64,000 nt of DNA, taken from Blautia hydrogenotrophica DSM 10507. GTDB taxonomy: Bacteria > Bacillota > Clostridia > Lachnospirales > Lachnospiraceae. Each line of letters begins with the position of its first letter. Within the stretch, counting starts at the first letter, position 1. The position numbers were made by a program, and so were the translations under genes. Under the pieces are notes generated by a model. It searched no databases, was not told the origin of the DNA, and was given only the letters and a program-made list of their open reading frames with translations. The stretch lies in contig NZ_CP136423.1 of assembly GCF_034356035.1 (NCBI RefSeq), forward strand, positions 3,410,001-3,474,000, written 5' to 3'. Positions 36,475 to 45,790 of this stretch are shown one piece after another.

Positions 36475-36862
36475 AACGTTCTCTCCTTATCTTTTATTCC
36501 GAAGGCCTTCGTATGCTGAAACCGCCCTCCTGCTATGAGACATGTACGGTTATATACGGTAAAAAACCTTTTCTATTAACAGCCTCAGAATGCGCGAAAG
36601 TGTTTGTTTCAGCTGCTTTCATTATAGCAAGGGAACGCCTGCGTGACGATTGAACAGTTTTTAAATTACGAGGGAGGTTTTTTAACCGTCGGTTAATAAG
36701 TCGTGATTCACCAGAATTTTACATAAGATTTCATTCTGATGCTTACCAGTTCTGTATTTTTTACTGCTCTTCATATATTGCAACATAGCAACCGTTTTAC
36801 TTAAACAACTCTCCAAGGTCATCTTATTCTTCGAGCTTGCCTGAATAATTTATTTCACAAAA
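36475..36862. other. Gene-free stretch before the NhaC-like gene
   Basis: Contains short inverted repeats (TTAACCGTCGGTTAA near 36690) and AT-rich segments. No ORF. No clear ribosome site is seen before the NhaC frame, and the missing N-terminal part of that protein is not present here in any frame. Confidence 0.45.
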
Positions 36863-38092
36863 ATGGACTTGATTTACGAAAATATGGCCCTGTTAATCCA
36901 ACGCTGTACGATTTCTGTTTTCGTACTGCTGTTGGTAAATATACTCATCGGCATATGGATGGTGGGAGGTGCTATCCCATCCCTCATTTACTATGGACTT
37001 GCCTTTCTATCACCATCCTTTATTGTACCATTCACTTTTCTTCTATGCGTCATCATGTCACTTTTCACAGGCACTTCTTTTGGAAGCATTGCCACCATGG
37101 GCGTGGCTCTGTACGGCGTTGGCATCAGCATCGGTGTCCCTGCTCCTCTGATCGTTGGAGCAATCGTCTCCGGAGCTTTTTTTGGTGACAAGATGTCCCC
37201 TATGTCAGATACAACAAATCTGGCAGCCGCCACCACCGGCACTCCCCTTTACTCCCATGTACATTCCATGCTTTACACCACCCTTCCGGCAGCCATTTTA
37301 AGCCTGATTTTATACACTTTTCTTGGAATCCAACACACTGATAGTACCTATAGCTCCGCTACTGTCAATCGAATTATGACGGTTCTTTCAAAATCATTTG
37401 ATATTCAAATCATTTGTATCATTCCTTTACTGCTGCTGTTGATTCTGTCCTTTTTAAAACTTCACGTTATGATCGCCATGAGTGTAACTCTCATTGTAAG
37501 TATACTTTTCGCCGTCGTCATCCAGGATGTCCCTTTCTCTTTGTTCGAAAGCTGCGTCGTATCCGGCTATTTGTCCCACTCTGGCTATTTCCTTGTAGAT
37601 GAAATTCTGTCAAGAGGTGGCATAGCAGCAAGTGTGAGCAGTATTTCTATTGTGTATTTCTCCGCTGCCATGGGCGGCGCACTGCAGGCGTGCAGGATTC
37701 TCGATGTCTTTAAGGACACTTTACTTCGTCTGATTCATTCTGGCACCAGCTTGGTATTATCTACCCTTGCTTTTTGTTATTTGATGGTCTGTATTACCGG
37801 CAACCAAATGCTTGGAATCGTCATCCCTGGAATTGCACTTACTCCTCTGTATGACAGATTGCATATCAGCAGGTGGGTTCTATCTCGGTCCCTAGAGGAC
37901 GCCTCTACAATCGGCGTGCCCTTGATCCCCTGGTCAGCGGCCTTTGCCTTTATCAGCAGTACCCTAGATGCAGATATGTCATATATCCCATATGCTTTCC
38001 TCTGTTACCTAGTACCTATGTTTTCAGTTCTTTATGCAGTGACAGGTCTTGCTGTCTGGCATACGGAAAACAAAGTAGACAAGCCCACCTAA
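36863..38092 (+). CDS. Na+/H+ antiporter, NhaC family, apparently N-terminally short
   Basis: 409 aa with about ten membrane helices. NhaC motifs: FTGTSFGSIATMGVALYGVG, GAFFGDKMSPMSDTTNLAAA and ITGNQMLGIVIPG. The family is normally about 450-480 aa; the segment LVNILIGIWMVGGAIPSLIYYGL, usually near residue 75-100, begins here at residue 24. The frame starts ATGGACTTG without a ribosome site, so either the true start is different or the 5' end was lost. If functional it would exchange Na+ (or malate/lactate in some relatives) for H+. Confidence 0.75.
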   Translation: MDLIYENMALLIQRCTISVFVLLLVNILIGIWMVGGAIPSLIYYGLAFLSPSFIVPFTFLLCVIMSLFTGTSFGSIATMGVALYGVGISIGVPAPLIVGAIVSGAFFGDKMSPMSDTTNLAAATTGTPLYSHVHSMLYTTLPAAILSLILYTFLGIQHTDSTYSSATVNRIMTVLSKSFDIQIICIIPLLLLLILSFLKLHVMIAMSVTLIVSILFAVVIQDVPFSLFESCVVSGYLSHSGYFLVDEILSRGGIAASVSSISIVYFSAAMGGALQACRILDVFKDTLLRLIHSGTSLVLSTLAFCYLMVCITGNQMLGIVIPGIALTPLYDRLHISRWVLSRSLEDASTIGVPLIPWSAAFAFISSTLDADMSYIPYAFLCYLVPMFSVLYAVTGLAVWHTENKVDKPT

Positions 38093-38122
38093 ACTCTCTC
38101 CCATCAATTTTGAAGGGCGCAT

Positions 38123-38386
38123 CTAATTGATAAAAATATAAATCAGTACTATACACTGTACAGCCAGCAATGCCGGTACACCTATGGCAAATTTGGACTT
38201 TCTGGTTTTGTGATGAAATATCCGCATACCAAGCAAAGCCCCCAGGGAACCTCCCACAAAAGCCAGAAGGAGCAGAACTCGCTCCGGAATACGCCAGGCT
38301 CCGTGCCTGGCTTTCCACTTATCCATGCCGTAGAAGAAGCAGGCGATGATGTTTACTGCCAAAAGATAATAAAACAAGTATTCCAT
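38123..38386 (-). CDS. DUF1294 family membrane protein
   Basis: 87 aa with two to three hydrophobic segments. Typical DUF1294 pattern: YGMDKWKARHGAWRIPERVLLLLAFVGGSLGALLGMRIFHHKTRKSKF. It follows the nitroreductase gene by 4 nt, suggesting co-transcription. Function unknown. Confidence 0.88.
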   Translation of the reverse strand: MEYLFYYLLAVNIIACFFYGMDKWKARHGAWRIPERVLLLLAFVGGSLGALLGMRIFHHKTRKSKFAIGVPALLAVQCIVLIYIFIN

Positions 38387-38390
38387 AGCT

Positions 38391-38999
38391 TCACCTCTTT
38401 AAGCCCCCATCTTTCCATACAACCACCTTGTCCAACTCTTTTCGCGGTCTGGGCTTCGGTGCTTCGTTGGGGTAGCCAAAGCTCACCGCAGCCAAAAGTT
38501 CCCCTTCGGTGCCAAGCCACTGGCAAAGCTCTTCATAGGCAAAAAATATATCGTAGATCCAAAGACTGCCGATTCCCTTATGCTCCGCTGCCAGCAGCAT
38601 ATTCTGAATGGCCGCACTCACTGACTGGATATTGCACACCTCAAATATCCGCTCCTCCTCATTCATAGAAGAGAACAGCCCCTTTCCAAGAGAATTCAGC
38701 ACAAAGACGCTGACCGGGGCCTGCTCCATAATCTGAGCTGTATATTTTGCCCCGCTAAGAAACTGCTGGCTTTCGGGCAGAAGTGCTTCCCGCTTTTCCT
38801 CCCTCTCAATCCCTCTGCGAAACGCTTCCAGCATCCCCTCTTTTTCCTTCCCCATAACGATTACGAATTTCCAAGGCTGCCGGTTTTTCGCGGAGGGTGC
38901 TTTGATTCCGCTTTCCAGAATATACTGGATGTCCTCCATTGGTATTTCCTGATCTGAAAATTTCCTGATGCTCCGTCTCGTTTCTATTTCTCTTAACAT
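38391..38999 (-). CDS. Nitroreductase family protein
   Basis: 202 aa. FMN-binding signature RRSIRKFSDQEIPMEDIQYILESGIKAPSAKNRQPWKFVIV at the N-terminus; C-terminal GIGSLWIYDIFFAYEEL...LLAAVSFGYPNEAPKPRPRKELDKVV is also typical. A cytoplasmic flavin oxidoreductase using NAD(P)H; natural substrate unknown. First of a two-gene unit with DUF1294. Confidence 0.92.
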   Translation of the reverse strand: MLREIETRRSIRKFSDQEIPMEDIQYILESGIKAPSAKNRQPWKFVIVMGKEKEGMLEAFRRGIEREEKREALLPESQQFLSGAKYTAQIMEQAPVSVFVLNSLGKGLFSSMNEEERIFEVCNIQSVSAAIQNMLLAAEHKGIGSLWIYDIFFAYEELCQWLGTEGELLAAVSFGYPNEAPKPRPRKELDKVVVWKDGGLKR

Positions 39000-39580
39000 T
39001 CCGTATCCTCCTCTGACTTTATTAACTAATTATACGTTTCCCCCTTATGAATGGCAAGCATAGGGATGTACACATCTGTCGGGAAGTCATTTACGGCGAT
39101 AAGATACTCAAAGATATTCATCCTGCTTTCTTCTCCTGAACGGCATGATACACATATGATAGGTGATTATTCCAAGGCTCTTTGAGCCACCTGTCCGGAC
39201 ATTTAGGGATCTTCCGCACTGTAATATTCAATAAAGGGCACGTACAGAATGAAAGAGGTACCGGACACGATTGAATCCACAAACAGAAAGCTTTTTATGG
39301 TCCTAACATTTCATCACCTTTACAAGGTTTCTAACGTCTTCTGCTGCATCTCCCAGACAAAAAAAGGCCCTAAAGAATGACTCCTTTAAGGTCTGATTTC
39401 ACTCCTATTTCTCTAACACTTTTTGTGTCTGTCATTTACCTCTAAGATAACGGATTTCATCAAAAATACACAATCGAAAGTTGGCAAATGACATCTGATT
39501 ATCACTACCCTATAACCATAATAAAAGTAAAATATTTATCTATTTTTGTATATTTTTGTTATAAAAGCAAAGGACAGACG
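39000..39580. other. Gene-free stretch containing a minus-strand terminator
   Basis: No ORF is supported. A terminator hairpin at 39359-39394 (stem AGACCTTAAAG / CTTTAGGGCCT, one mismatch, then seven T on the minus strand) has no gene in front of it, suggesting that a gene once stood to its right or that it ends yjdF transcripts about 190 nt after the stop. Confidence 0.6.
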
Positions 39581-39997
39581 TTACCTGCCCCTATGCTTCT
39601 CTTTCCTTTTTTGCTGTTTTAATTCAAATTGCCGCTGTTTCTCCGCCTCCCGTTGTTCCCGGCTCACAGTCTTACGCTTAGTTTTTAACTGCTCCCGCTG
39701 CAATTTTAAAGCCTGCTGTGACCTTGTACCTATTCCAATGTTCTGTACCTGTTTTCGTACTTGTCTCTGTATCCGTTTCGGATTACGCCCAGCCTCCTTT
39801 ACATCAGTTGCCACAGCTGGACTAAATCTTAACTGATAATAATTTTTCAAGACAAAATCACATACCTCGTAGTCTTTCGGTTCCGCACCAAACGTAACCT
39901 TGCATACAGAGAGCTTTCCCTCCGATGTGCATTCAAAAATGCCGACCCAAAAAGGTTCCTCAAAAAATACTGTCAACCTGCCTGATACTTTGTCCAT
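39581..39997 (-). CDS. yjdF: YjdF family protein
   Basis: 138 aa. N-terminal half LTVFFEEPFWVGIFECTSEGKLSVCKVTFGAEPKDYEV is the YjdF family core; the C-terminal third is a very basic, Gln/Lys/Arg-rich helix (QREQLKTKRKTVSREQREAEKQRQFELKQQKRKEK). The role is not firmly known; the family is controlled by a riboswitch that binds azaaromatic compounds, suggesting a part in handling toxic aromatics. AAGGAGG site directly before ATG. The upstream leader holds the riboswitch. Confidence 0.9.
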   Translation of the reverse strand: MDKVSGRLTVFFEEPFWVGIFECTSEGKLSVCKVTFGAEPKDYEVCDFVLKNYYQLRFSPAVATDVKEAGRNPKRIQRQVRKQVQNIGIGTRSQQALKLQREQLKTKRKTVSREQREAEKQRQFELKQQKRKEKHRGR

Positions 39998-40019
39998 GAC
40001 AATTCCTCCTTAAATGCTT

Positions 40020-40130
40020 GTAATGAACAAAGAACGGACGACCCTAAGGAGGGAGGGTTACTTACACCGAACGGTGCGGCCGGGCTACCTACCGGCTCTG
40101 TAAAAGATTATCTCTTACGTTGCGTTTTTA
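40020..40130 (-). ncRNA. yjdF riboswitch (azaaromatic-sensing)
   Basis: The 130-nt leader of yjdF read on the minus strand contains AGAGCCGGTAGGTAGCCCGG, hairpin CACCGTTCGGTG, stem ACCCTCCC..TTAGGGT and closing segments ACGCAACG / CGTCCGTT, which match my knowledge of the yjdF motif. It ends about 20 nt before the ribosome site, consistent with translational control. Confidence 0.82.
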
Positions 40131-40338
40131 TCTTTGCCCCTTGATTTTACCACTTACTCTAATATTTATCTATATCAATTGAGAGCGCAGCATATAAATC
40201 ATTTTCAAATATACCTACTCTTTTTTGTTAAGCTTATCTTTCTTCTAAACTATATATTTCTAATATTTTTTTGTTTTCATACTATTTGAGATATGCTACA
40301 CTATGAAAAACAGAATGGCATTTTATAAGGAGAAGTTT

Positions 40339-40821
40339 ATGGAATATTCTATACGGAAAATGACAGTATCAGAATATCCAATGTTGAATGATTTTCTATA
40401 CGAAGCTATTTTTATTCCAGACGGAATCGAACCACCACCTAGAAATATTATTACTTCTCCCGAATTGCAGATTTATGTTGATCGTTTCGGAGAATTAAAA
40501 GATGATTTTGCATTAGTTGCAGAAGTAGAGAAAAAAGTCGTCGGTGCTGTCTGGGTACGCATTATGAACGATTACGGGCATATTGATGATAAAACTCCCT
40601 CCCTTGCAATTTCCCTATACAAAGAATATCGAGGACAAGGGATAGGAACCGATATGATGAAAGAAATGTTGTCTTTGTTGAAAGCACATGGTTACAAACG
40701 TGTTTCCCTTTCCGTTCAAAAGACTAATTATGCGGTTGAAATGTATCGAAAAATCGGTTTTGATATTGTACGGGGAAACGAAGAAGAATGGATTATGCTA
40801 TGGCAGGAGGGCAAACATTGA
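40339..40821 (+). CDS. GNAT family N-acetyltransferase
   Basis: 160 aa. Acetyl-CoA-binding motif YKEYRGQGIGTDMMKEMLSLLKAHGYKRVSLSVQKTNYAVEMYRKIGFDIV (R/Q-x-x-G-x-G/A present as RGQGIG). The start at 40339 is selected because AAGGAGAAG lies just upstream; the frame extends 36 nt further without support. Acceptor unknown. Monocistronic, transcribed divergently from yjdF. Confidence 0.9.
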   Translation: MEYSIRKMTVSEYPMLNDFLYEAIFIPDGIEPPPRNIITSPELQIYVDRFGELKDDFALVAEVEKKVVGAVWVRIMNDYGHIDDKTPSLAISLYKEYRGQGIGTDMMKEMLSLLKAHGYKRVSLSVQKTNYAVEMYRKIGFDIVRGNEEEWIMLWQEGKH

Positions 40822-41189
40822 TATACTATAATAAACGCATACACAACACTATCAGTGCCGTCCTGAGCATTTGATTCTCAATAGGACGGGTACCAGTCGG
40901 ACAAACGGTATATATTTGTTTTAGCGTGTGCCGCCATTCCTGTTTGTAGAAATGCACCAGCGGTAATATGAAAAATTTTCAGAGGATAAATACTTTGAGT
41001 AGAAAATCAATTGGCCCGCTTACAGCAATAGCATTGATGAGGGCTTCTCTAACGGCAAAGCACTTATTCAAAATATAACCGATATAGAAATTGCTATCCA
41101 TAAATATCTAAATTTAAAATTTGAAAAAGAAAATCTATTTATTCAATAAACAGATCTCAAAAAGACATCACATTAACATCACAGATTGA
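40822..41189. other. Remnant-bearing stretch left of the island
   Basis: No intact gene. A short plus-strand open piece around 41010-41150 (AYSNSIDEGFSNGKALIQNITDIEIAIH...) looks like a coding remnant of unknown family. It ends just before a terminator and the first att-like core, in the position where an integrase 3' end stands in the intact right-hand element. Confidence 0.4.
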
Positions 41190-41236
41190 AAAAAATCCCG
41201 AGACCCCTTTATTTTCAAGGGTTCTCGGGATTTGCT
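41190..41236 (+). terminator. Terminator next to the first att-like core
   Basis: Stem AAATCCCGAGA (41193-41203) / TCTCGGGATTT (41223-41233) with inner CCCTT/AAGGG. It resembles the terminator at 57565 (both contain TTCAAGG-TTCTCGG), suggesting it is the right end of a third, lost element. Confidence 0.75.
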
Positions 41237-41238
41237 AA

Positions 41239-41250
41239 TTATTCGAACTC
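41239..41250. other. att-like core, copy 1 (left boundary of the tandem island)
   Basis: TTATTCGAACTC, identical to the last 12 bases of the guaA gene region at 57611-57622. Marks the left limit of the mobilizable element. Confidence 0.75.
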
Positions 41251-41490
41251 CTCGGCGGATAGATTGAACTGGCTGTATCTCTCTAAATTTTAGTGATTTT
41301 ATTATCCGTATTCTTCAAAAAATACTCTCATATTTATGCCAGTCCAAATTTTTAGAGCCAAAATAGAGCCAGACAAAACGGTTATTCTCTCTTGTTTACC
41401 TTATCTACATGGTGCAAGCACCATGTAATTATACCGCCAAGTAAATATGCAACTACTTTTGTTATACGACAACTTTAGCGTCATAAAATA

Positions 41491-42461
41491 TTATTGTAAT
41501 TTTTCATATATCAGATTTATAATCTCTTGATTTCGATTCGAAGACAGTTTTCTCTTTACATTAGTTAAATTTTCTTCATATCCTCCCTTATCTATAATAT
41601 TCCTTAAAACAGTTTTTTCACAATCCGCAAACTTCACAGTAACAAGATCAAATAATTCCTCTCCTGTAGTTTTCGTAATCACTCCCTCACCCAAACGCTT
41701 ATGCCTTATATTCTGACCTACATTAATTGTCTTTTGCTCCCTGTTTCCTTCATACTGTTCAATCATATAATCTACAAATGATTTAAGAACATAAATATAA
41801 TCATCAAAATCAAGTACCGACAAATGTTTATTATGCGTTCCAAGCTGCTTCCATTCGATTCCATACCGTCCCATAATCTGGGCAAGCTCCCGCTTTTCTG
41901 ATTCTATCCACTGATTCCATTCCGTTGCTCCCCTCGTACCGCTCTTAAAGCCCTGTTCTCCCAATGCTCCCTCTAAGGAAACTCGGGTATCAAGACCACG
42001 CTTGCTGTTACAAACAGCAGGAACAAAATCTACATGAACGTGAGGCGTTTCCTCATCCATGTGTAGATGAGCAGAAAATGCATGAAGATATGGATTCCGT
42101 TTCTGAAAATTTTTCATATATTCAATCAGGATCTCCTTTGCAAGTCCCCCCTCCTCACTTTTTGCATTCATATCATCCCTATTTCCAATTTGAAAAACTG
42201 CTTTATGAAATAGCTTATCCTGCTTGCCCCGCCGGATTTTTTCGTAATAATTATCAATCTTCCTGTCATTTCGTTTCTGCTTCGCATTATACCGCTCCAA
42301 AGCTTCATCAAATAATTCGAGATAAACTTCTTCAATCTCTGCATGGCAAAACTGCACATTGTAAATACTTCGTTCCACATCCACATTTTTCGCACTAAAG
42401 GCTCTTGTATTATGAGATTAATAGAACCCTTTCCCTTCATACCGCTAATTGTTGTCTCCAA
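41491..42461 (-). pseudogene. MobV/Pre-type relaxase, frameshifted near the N-terminus
   Basis: About 323 aa when repaired. The N-terminal MKGKGSIN... lies in one frame (TTG start at 42461 or internal ATG at 42440), and NTRAFSAKNVDVERSIYNVQF and all the rest lie in another. An extra CT after ATTAAT near 42419 accounts for the shift. The relaxase metal-site motif HLHMDEETPHVHVDFVPA (HxDExxPH) is intact in the long frame. The family nicks oriT and allows mobilisation by a helper conjugative element. The long frame alone lacks the first conserved motif and is probably inactive. Confidence 0.82.
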
Positions 42462-42481
42462 GCTTTATCCTTTCTCCCTGT

Positions 42482-42823
42482 TTAGGGGTAATCAGTGCCG
42501 GATACGGCACATAGCTTTATTACTTTCGTCGAAAGTAGTGCAAAAGCACTTTTGACAGCCGTTCCGTCCATCAAAAGCTGCCATTGCGTCCTGCCGGAGG
42601 CTTCCAGCCGCTTTGCTTCCACTGCCATAGCTTTTCGGATAGCCGATAGCACATTTTCTATCGTATATTCATCCCATCCAGCAAGCCCTATCAATATTCT
42701 TTCTTCATCAGCAGTCAATCCTACCTCTCCGAAGATTTCATTTAGGCCAGCGATTTTCCGGGCTTCACTTTCATAAAAATATTTATTTACATTCCGAGCT
42801 CTCCACTCTGGTTGCTTTATCAT
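42482..42823 (-). CDS. Small accessory protein of the mobilizable element
   Basis: 113 aa, not recognised by name. Helical: VNKYFYESEARKIAGLNEIFGEVGLTADEERILIGLAGWDEYTIENVLSAIRKAM. The start at 42823 has GGAGG 6 nt upstream. It lies 21 nt before the relaxase, and such genes commonly accompany MobV relaxases in Clostridia. Confidence 0.65.
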   Translation of the reverse strand: MIKQPEWRARNVNKYFYESEARKIAGLNEIFGEVGLTADEERILIGLAGWDEYTIENVLSAIRKAMAVEAKRLEASGRTQWQLLMDGTAVKSAFALLSTKVIKLCAVSGTDYP

Positions 42824-42945
42824 AAACATCCTCCTCTACTGAATTTGCAAGACCGCAACAACGCAATGTCTATACTTTTTGCAACCTTGCAGATACCAAG
42901 TTCGCAAATTTCATATACTTTGTATTGTTGCGTTGTTACTTTATT

Positions 42946-43319
42946 CTAATTTGATTTATCCAACTCCCAATACCAACTATTATTTATCCGCCTCGCTCTG
43001 ATATTTAATTTCTTTTTGGCATTTTCCAATGTCCGTCTGGATATTCCCTGTTCCTCCGCAAGACTAAAAATCTCGTTACTTTGCATGATATTGTTTGTTT
43101 CTTCCAGTTCCATATCACTGTCTAAGCCTCGCCCTTTGACAGCTTTGCCGCTATATTCAATACCAGTGTTGTCTTTCCATCTCCCGGATCGCCCTGCACA
43201 ATCGTCAGTTTTCCATATGAGATAAACGGATACCACAGCCATGTTACTACTTGCGACTGTATCTCCGACATTTTAATCATCTGTAATTCTGTTCTGGTTT
43301 CTTCCATAATGTCCTCCAT
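42946..43319 (-). pseudogene. AAA/RepA-like ATPase, internally deleted
   Basis: The N-terminal 65 residues contain Walker A (VQGDPGDGKTTLVLNIAAKL) and end LSKGEA; the continuation in another frame is a C-terminal piece (EIFSLAEEQGISRRTLENAKKKLNIRARRINNSWYWELDKSN). The family normally has about 250 more residues between these parts, including Walker B, so a large deletion fused the ends. Non-functional. The intact homologous type is the helicase part of the satellite primase gene at 53045. Confidence 0.8.
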
Positions 43320-43408
43320 TTTTTGAAATTCTCATCGTCTGTGGAAGCAATCTCTGCTATACTTAACTTGCGAATATTGATAACAGAAGTTTTCCGGTTA
43401 TCACAGCC

Positions 43409-44846
43409 CTAACAGTTGCCGCTGTCGGGGCTTTTTTCATTTCCATCCTGCCATAAATATTTTGCACCGTCTAACATCCAAAGAATTGCTTTAAGCATAT
43501 CCAGACATTCATTTCTCATATCTTGCAAGTACTCTGAGGATAATGGGACCTCTGTCTGTTCAAACTGTTCTGTTACTTCTCTGATATTTGTCTGCATGAT
43601 TTTTACTTCTTCTACCAGCTGATAAATCAGTTCTTTCCTGCCAACCACGCACACCCTGTTATAAATACAGGAGCGTACAAAATAATCCTTTTTTGACATT
43701 CCGCTTACTAAAATCTTCACCTCAATTTCTTCCCTTTCTCTGGGAGAAATACGAAAGCTGATTGTTGGGTATTTATGAACTCCGCTCATTCTCGTCCTCC
43801 TTGTTTTTTCTATTTCCAGCTTATCTGCAAGTTCCCCCTGCTTGTTTGGATATAAGTGAGAGTAAGTGTTTAATGTTATTTCGATTTTCTCATGTCCCAG
43901 CCTTTCTGCAATTGCAAGTGGTGTAAACCCCAATTCCACAAGCAGAGAAGCATGTGAATGACGTAAGCCATGCAGGCGTATCCTTTTTACACCAGAAGCC
44001 TTAATACCTCTGATAATTTCATGTTCCATATAGGACTTTGTGAAACGGAACATTCTTTCATCTGCCATAATTCCATATAAATGTGAAATATACTCCCGCA
44101 ATTCTTCTGCCAGAAAAGACGGAATCGTCACAATTCGTTTACTTTTAGGCGTCTTAGGTGGTGTAATAATGTCCCTCCCATCCAGACTCTGATATGATTT
44201 ATTGATTGAAATTGTCCGCTTTTCTAAATCAATATCTTTATACGTCAATGCCAGTAATTCTCCTATTCTCATGCCTTCCAGTAGAGAAGCAAAAATGCCA
44301 TTTTCGTTTCCGGCTTATCCTCAACGGTTGCAAGGAACTGCTTAAATTCCTGCTTTGTCCAAAACTCTCTTTCTCCGGCATGGCTCTTCCCAATACTCCC
44401 GGCTTTCCTACAATGATTGTACTTTAAGTCATAATACCGAACTGCATAATTGAAAATTGCAGCCAGTTAATTATTAACCGTTTTCAGATAAGTTTGTGAA
44501 TATCCCTTTTTCATCAACGCATTTTGCCATGCACGAACATCCGAAGTTTTGATTTCACTCATATTCTTTTTTTAAAATAAGAAATGATTTTCAAATCAAT
44601 GATAAATTTCTTTGTCCGCATGGTATTTTCACGCAAGCAATGTTCCATATCTTCATAATAAATTTGAACAAAGTTCTCAAAATTGATGTTCAAATCTTTC
44701 TGCTGTTGTTGCAAAAAATCTCTTTTTCACTGCTCGGCATCTGATTTTGTTTTGAAACCTCTTTTGTTATTCTTGCGGCTCACACCTTGCCAGTCCTTAT
44801 AATAAAATTGACAACACCACATTTTTCCATCTCTTGTTGCTGCCAT
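43409..44846 (-). pseudogene. Tyrosine integrase of the left element, broken, with long C-terminal extension
   Basis: N-terminal half (MAATRDGKMWCCQFYYKDWQ..., ATG at 44846) is interrupted by an in-frame TGA after KSDAEQ and by later stops. The catalytic half is open from 44272: GMRIGELLAL (Arg), HGLRHSHAS, LGHEK and NTYSH (Tyr) are intact. After the usual integrase end it continues about 120 aa (HKYPTISFRISPREREEIEVKI...KKDYFVRSCIYNRVCVVG), a ribbon-helix-helix/MobC-like segment. The extension may be a natural family feature or a fusion. Confidence 0.82.
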
Positions 44847-44863
44847 AAACTCTATCTCCTTTC

Positions 44864-45058
44864 CTACACGGTTACGGTCAAGCCGTAAAACTTTTCTTTA
44901 AAATATTTTGTTGGAACTTTGCCGCAGATTGTTCGATAGCCTTTCACTTTTAATTCTTCATTCAACCCTCGGATAATCTTGTAGGCATATCCGGTTGATA
45001 CCCCCAGCATTTCTGCCGCTTCTTCTGCTGTCACATACATCTTCTTTGATTTCTCCAT
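44864..45058 (-). CDS. Excisionase-like helix-turn-helix protein (left element)
   Basis: 64 aa. MYVTAEEAAEMLGVSTGYAYKIIRGLNEELK, then GYRTICGKVPTKYFKEKFYG, the same layout as the 68-aa protein at 54876-55082 in the satellite. Probably an excision or replication co-factor. It starts with GGAGGACA upstream, immediately before the integrase relic. Confidence 0.8.
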   Translation of the reverse strand: MEKSKKMYVTAEEAAEMLGVSTGYAYKIIRGLNEELKVKGYRTICGKVPTKYFKEKFYGLTVTV

Positions 45059-45197
45059 ACATTGTCCTCCTTTTCCTTATAGGTACTTTTGTGCCTTCCA
45101 AACATATTATTCAAGATTTATTTTCTTATTTACTTATGATATGTTAGAATATAAATGTCCCTATTATTTTATGTTTTCAATTGTAAGGAGTTATCCC

Positions 45198-45569
45198 ATG
45201 ACTGTAGGTGAAAAAATAAAGACATTCCGAACTATCCGGGGAATTTCACAAAATATGTTAGGAGAATTGGCTGGCATAGGCGGCACAACCATCCTTAAAT
45301 ATGAATTAGGAAGCCAGAACCCAAAACCCGATCAGCTTTTGAAAATTGCCAATGCTTTGGGTGTGAGTATTAACGTTCTTACAGACTTTGATATAGAAAC
45401 AGCCTCTGATGTCCTTACCTTACTTTTCAAAATGGACGAACAAATAGATATGGAAATTGACGGAGAAAAGGATACAGACGGGAATCTGCTTCCTGATACA
45501 ATCTGTATTCGCTTCAAACACCCGGAAATCAACAACCGGCTTGCCAAATTCGCTAAAGCAAAAAAATAA
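45198..45569 (+). CDS. XRE-family repressor of the left element, prematurely stopped
   Basis: 123 aa. Helix-turn-helix MTVGEKIKTFRTIRGISQNMLGELAGIGGTTILKYELGSQNPKPDQLLKIANALGV. ATG at 45198 with AAGGAG 7 nt upstream. The TAA at 45567 is followed in the same frame by another 56 sense codons (QQNLIASKDAFPSEEAFQHELEQ...) to a TAA at 45738, so an ancestral protein of about 180 aa seems to have lost its tail. Divergent from the excisionase-like gene, as in the satellite. Confidence 0.8.
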   Translation: MTVGEKIKTFRTIRGISQNMLGELAGIGGTTILKYELGSQNPKPDQLLKIANALGVSINVLTDFDIETASDVLTLLFKMDEQIDMEIDGEKDTDGNLLPDTICIRFKHPEINNRLAKFAKAKK

Positions 45570-45790
45570 CAGCAAAATCTGATTGCTTCCAAAGATGCTT
45601 TTCCAAGTGAAGAGGCTTTTCAGCATGAGTTAGAGCAGATAAACGAAACGTGCGAACAAATCAAACAGCATTTAGTTGATACAAACAGAGTTGTAAAAAA
45701 AGGAACTTCTGGAATATCAGTCAAAGTATATTCCGAATAAGACACTATTCACTAAAATTACATGTACTGTTCTGGAAAGGGGAATGAGGG

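Noticed and set aside
44700..44846. TGA inside the left integrase read as recoded tryptophan
   Set aside because: Other genes in the window use TGA as a stop, and further stops and a frameshift occur in the same gene; simple decay is sufficient.
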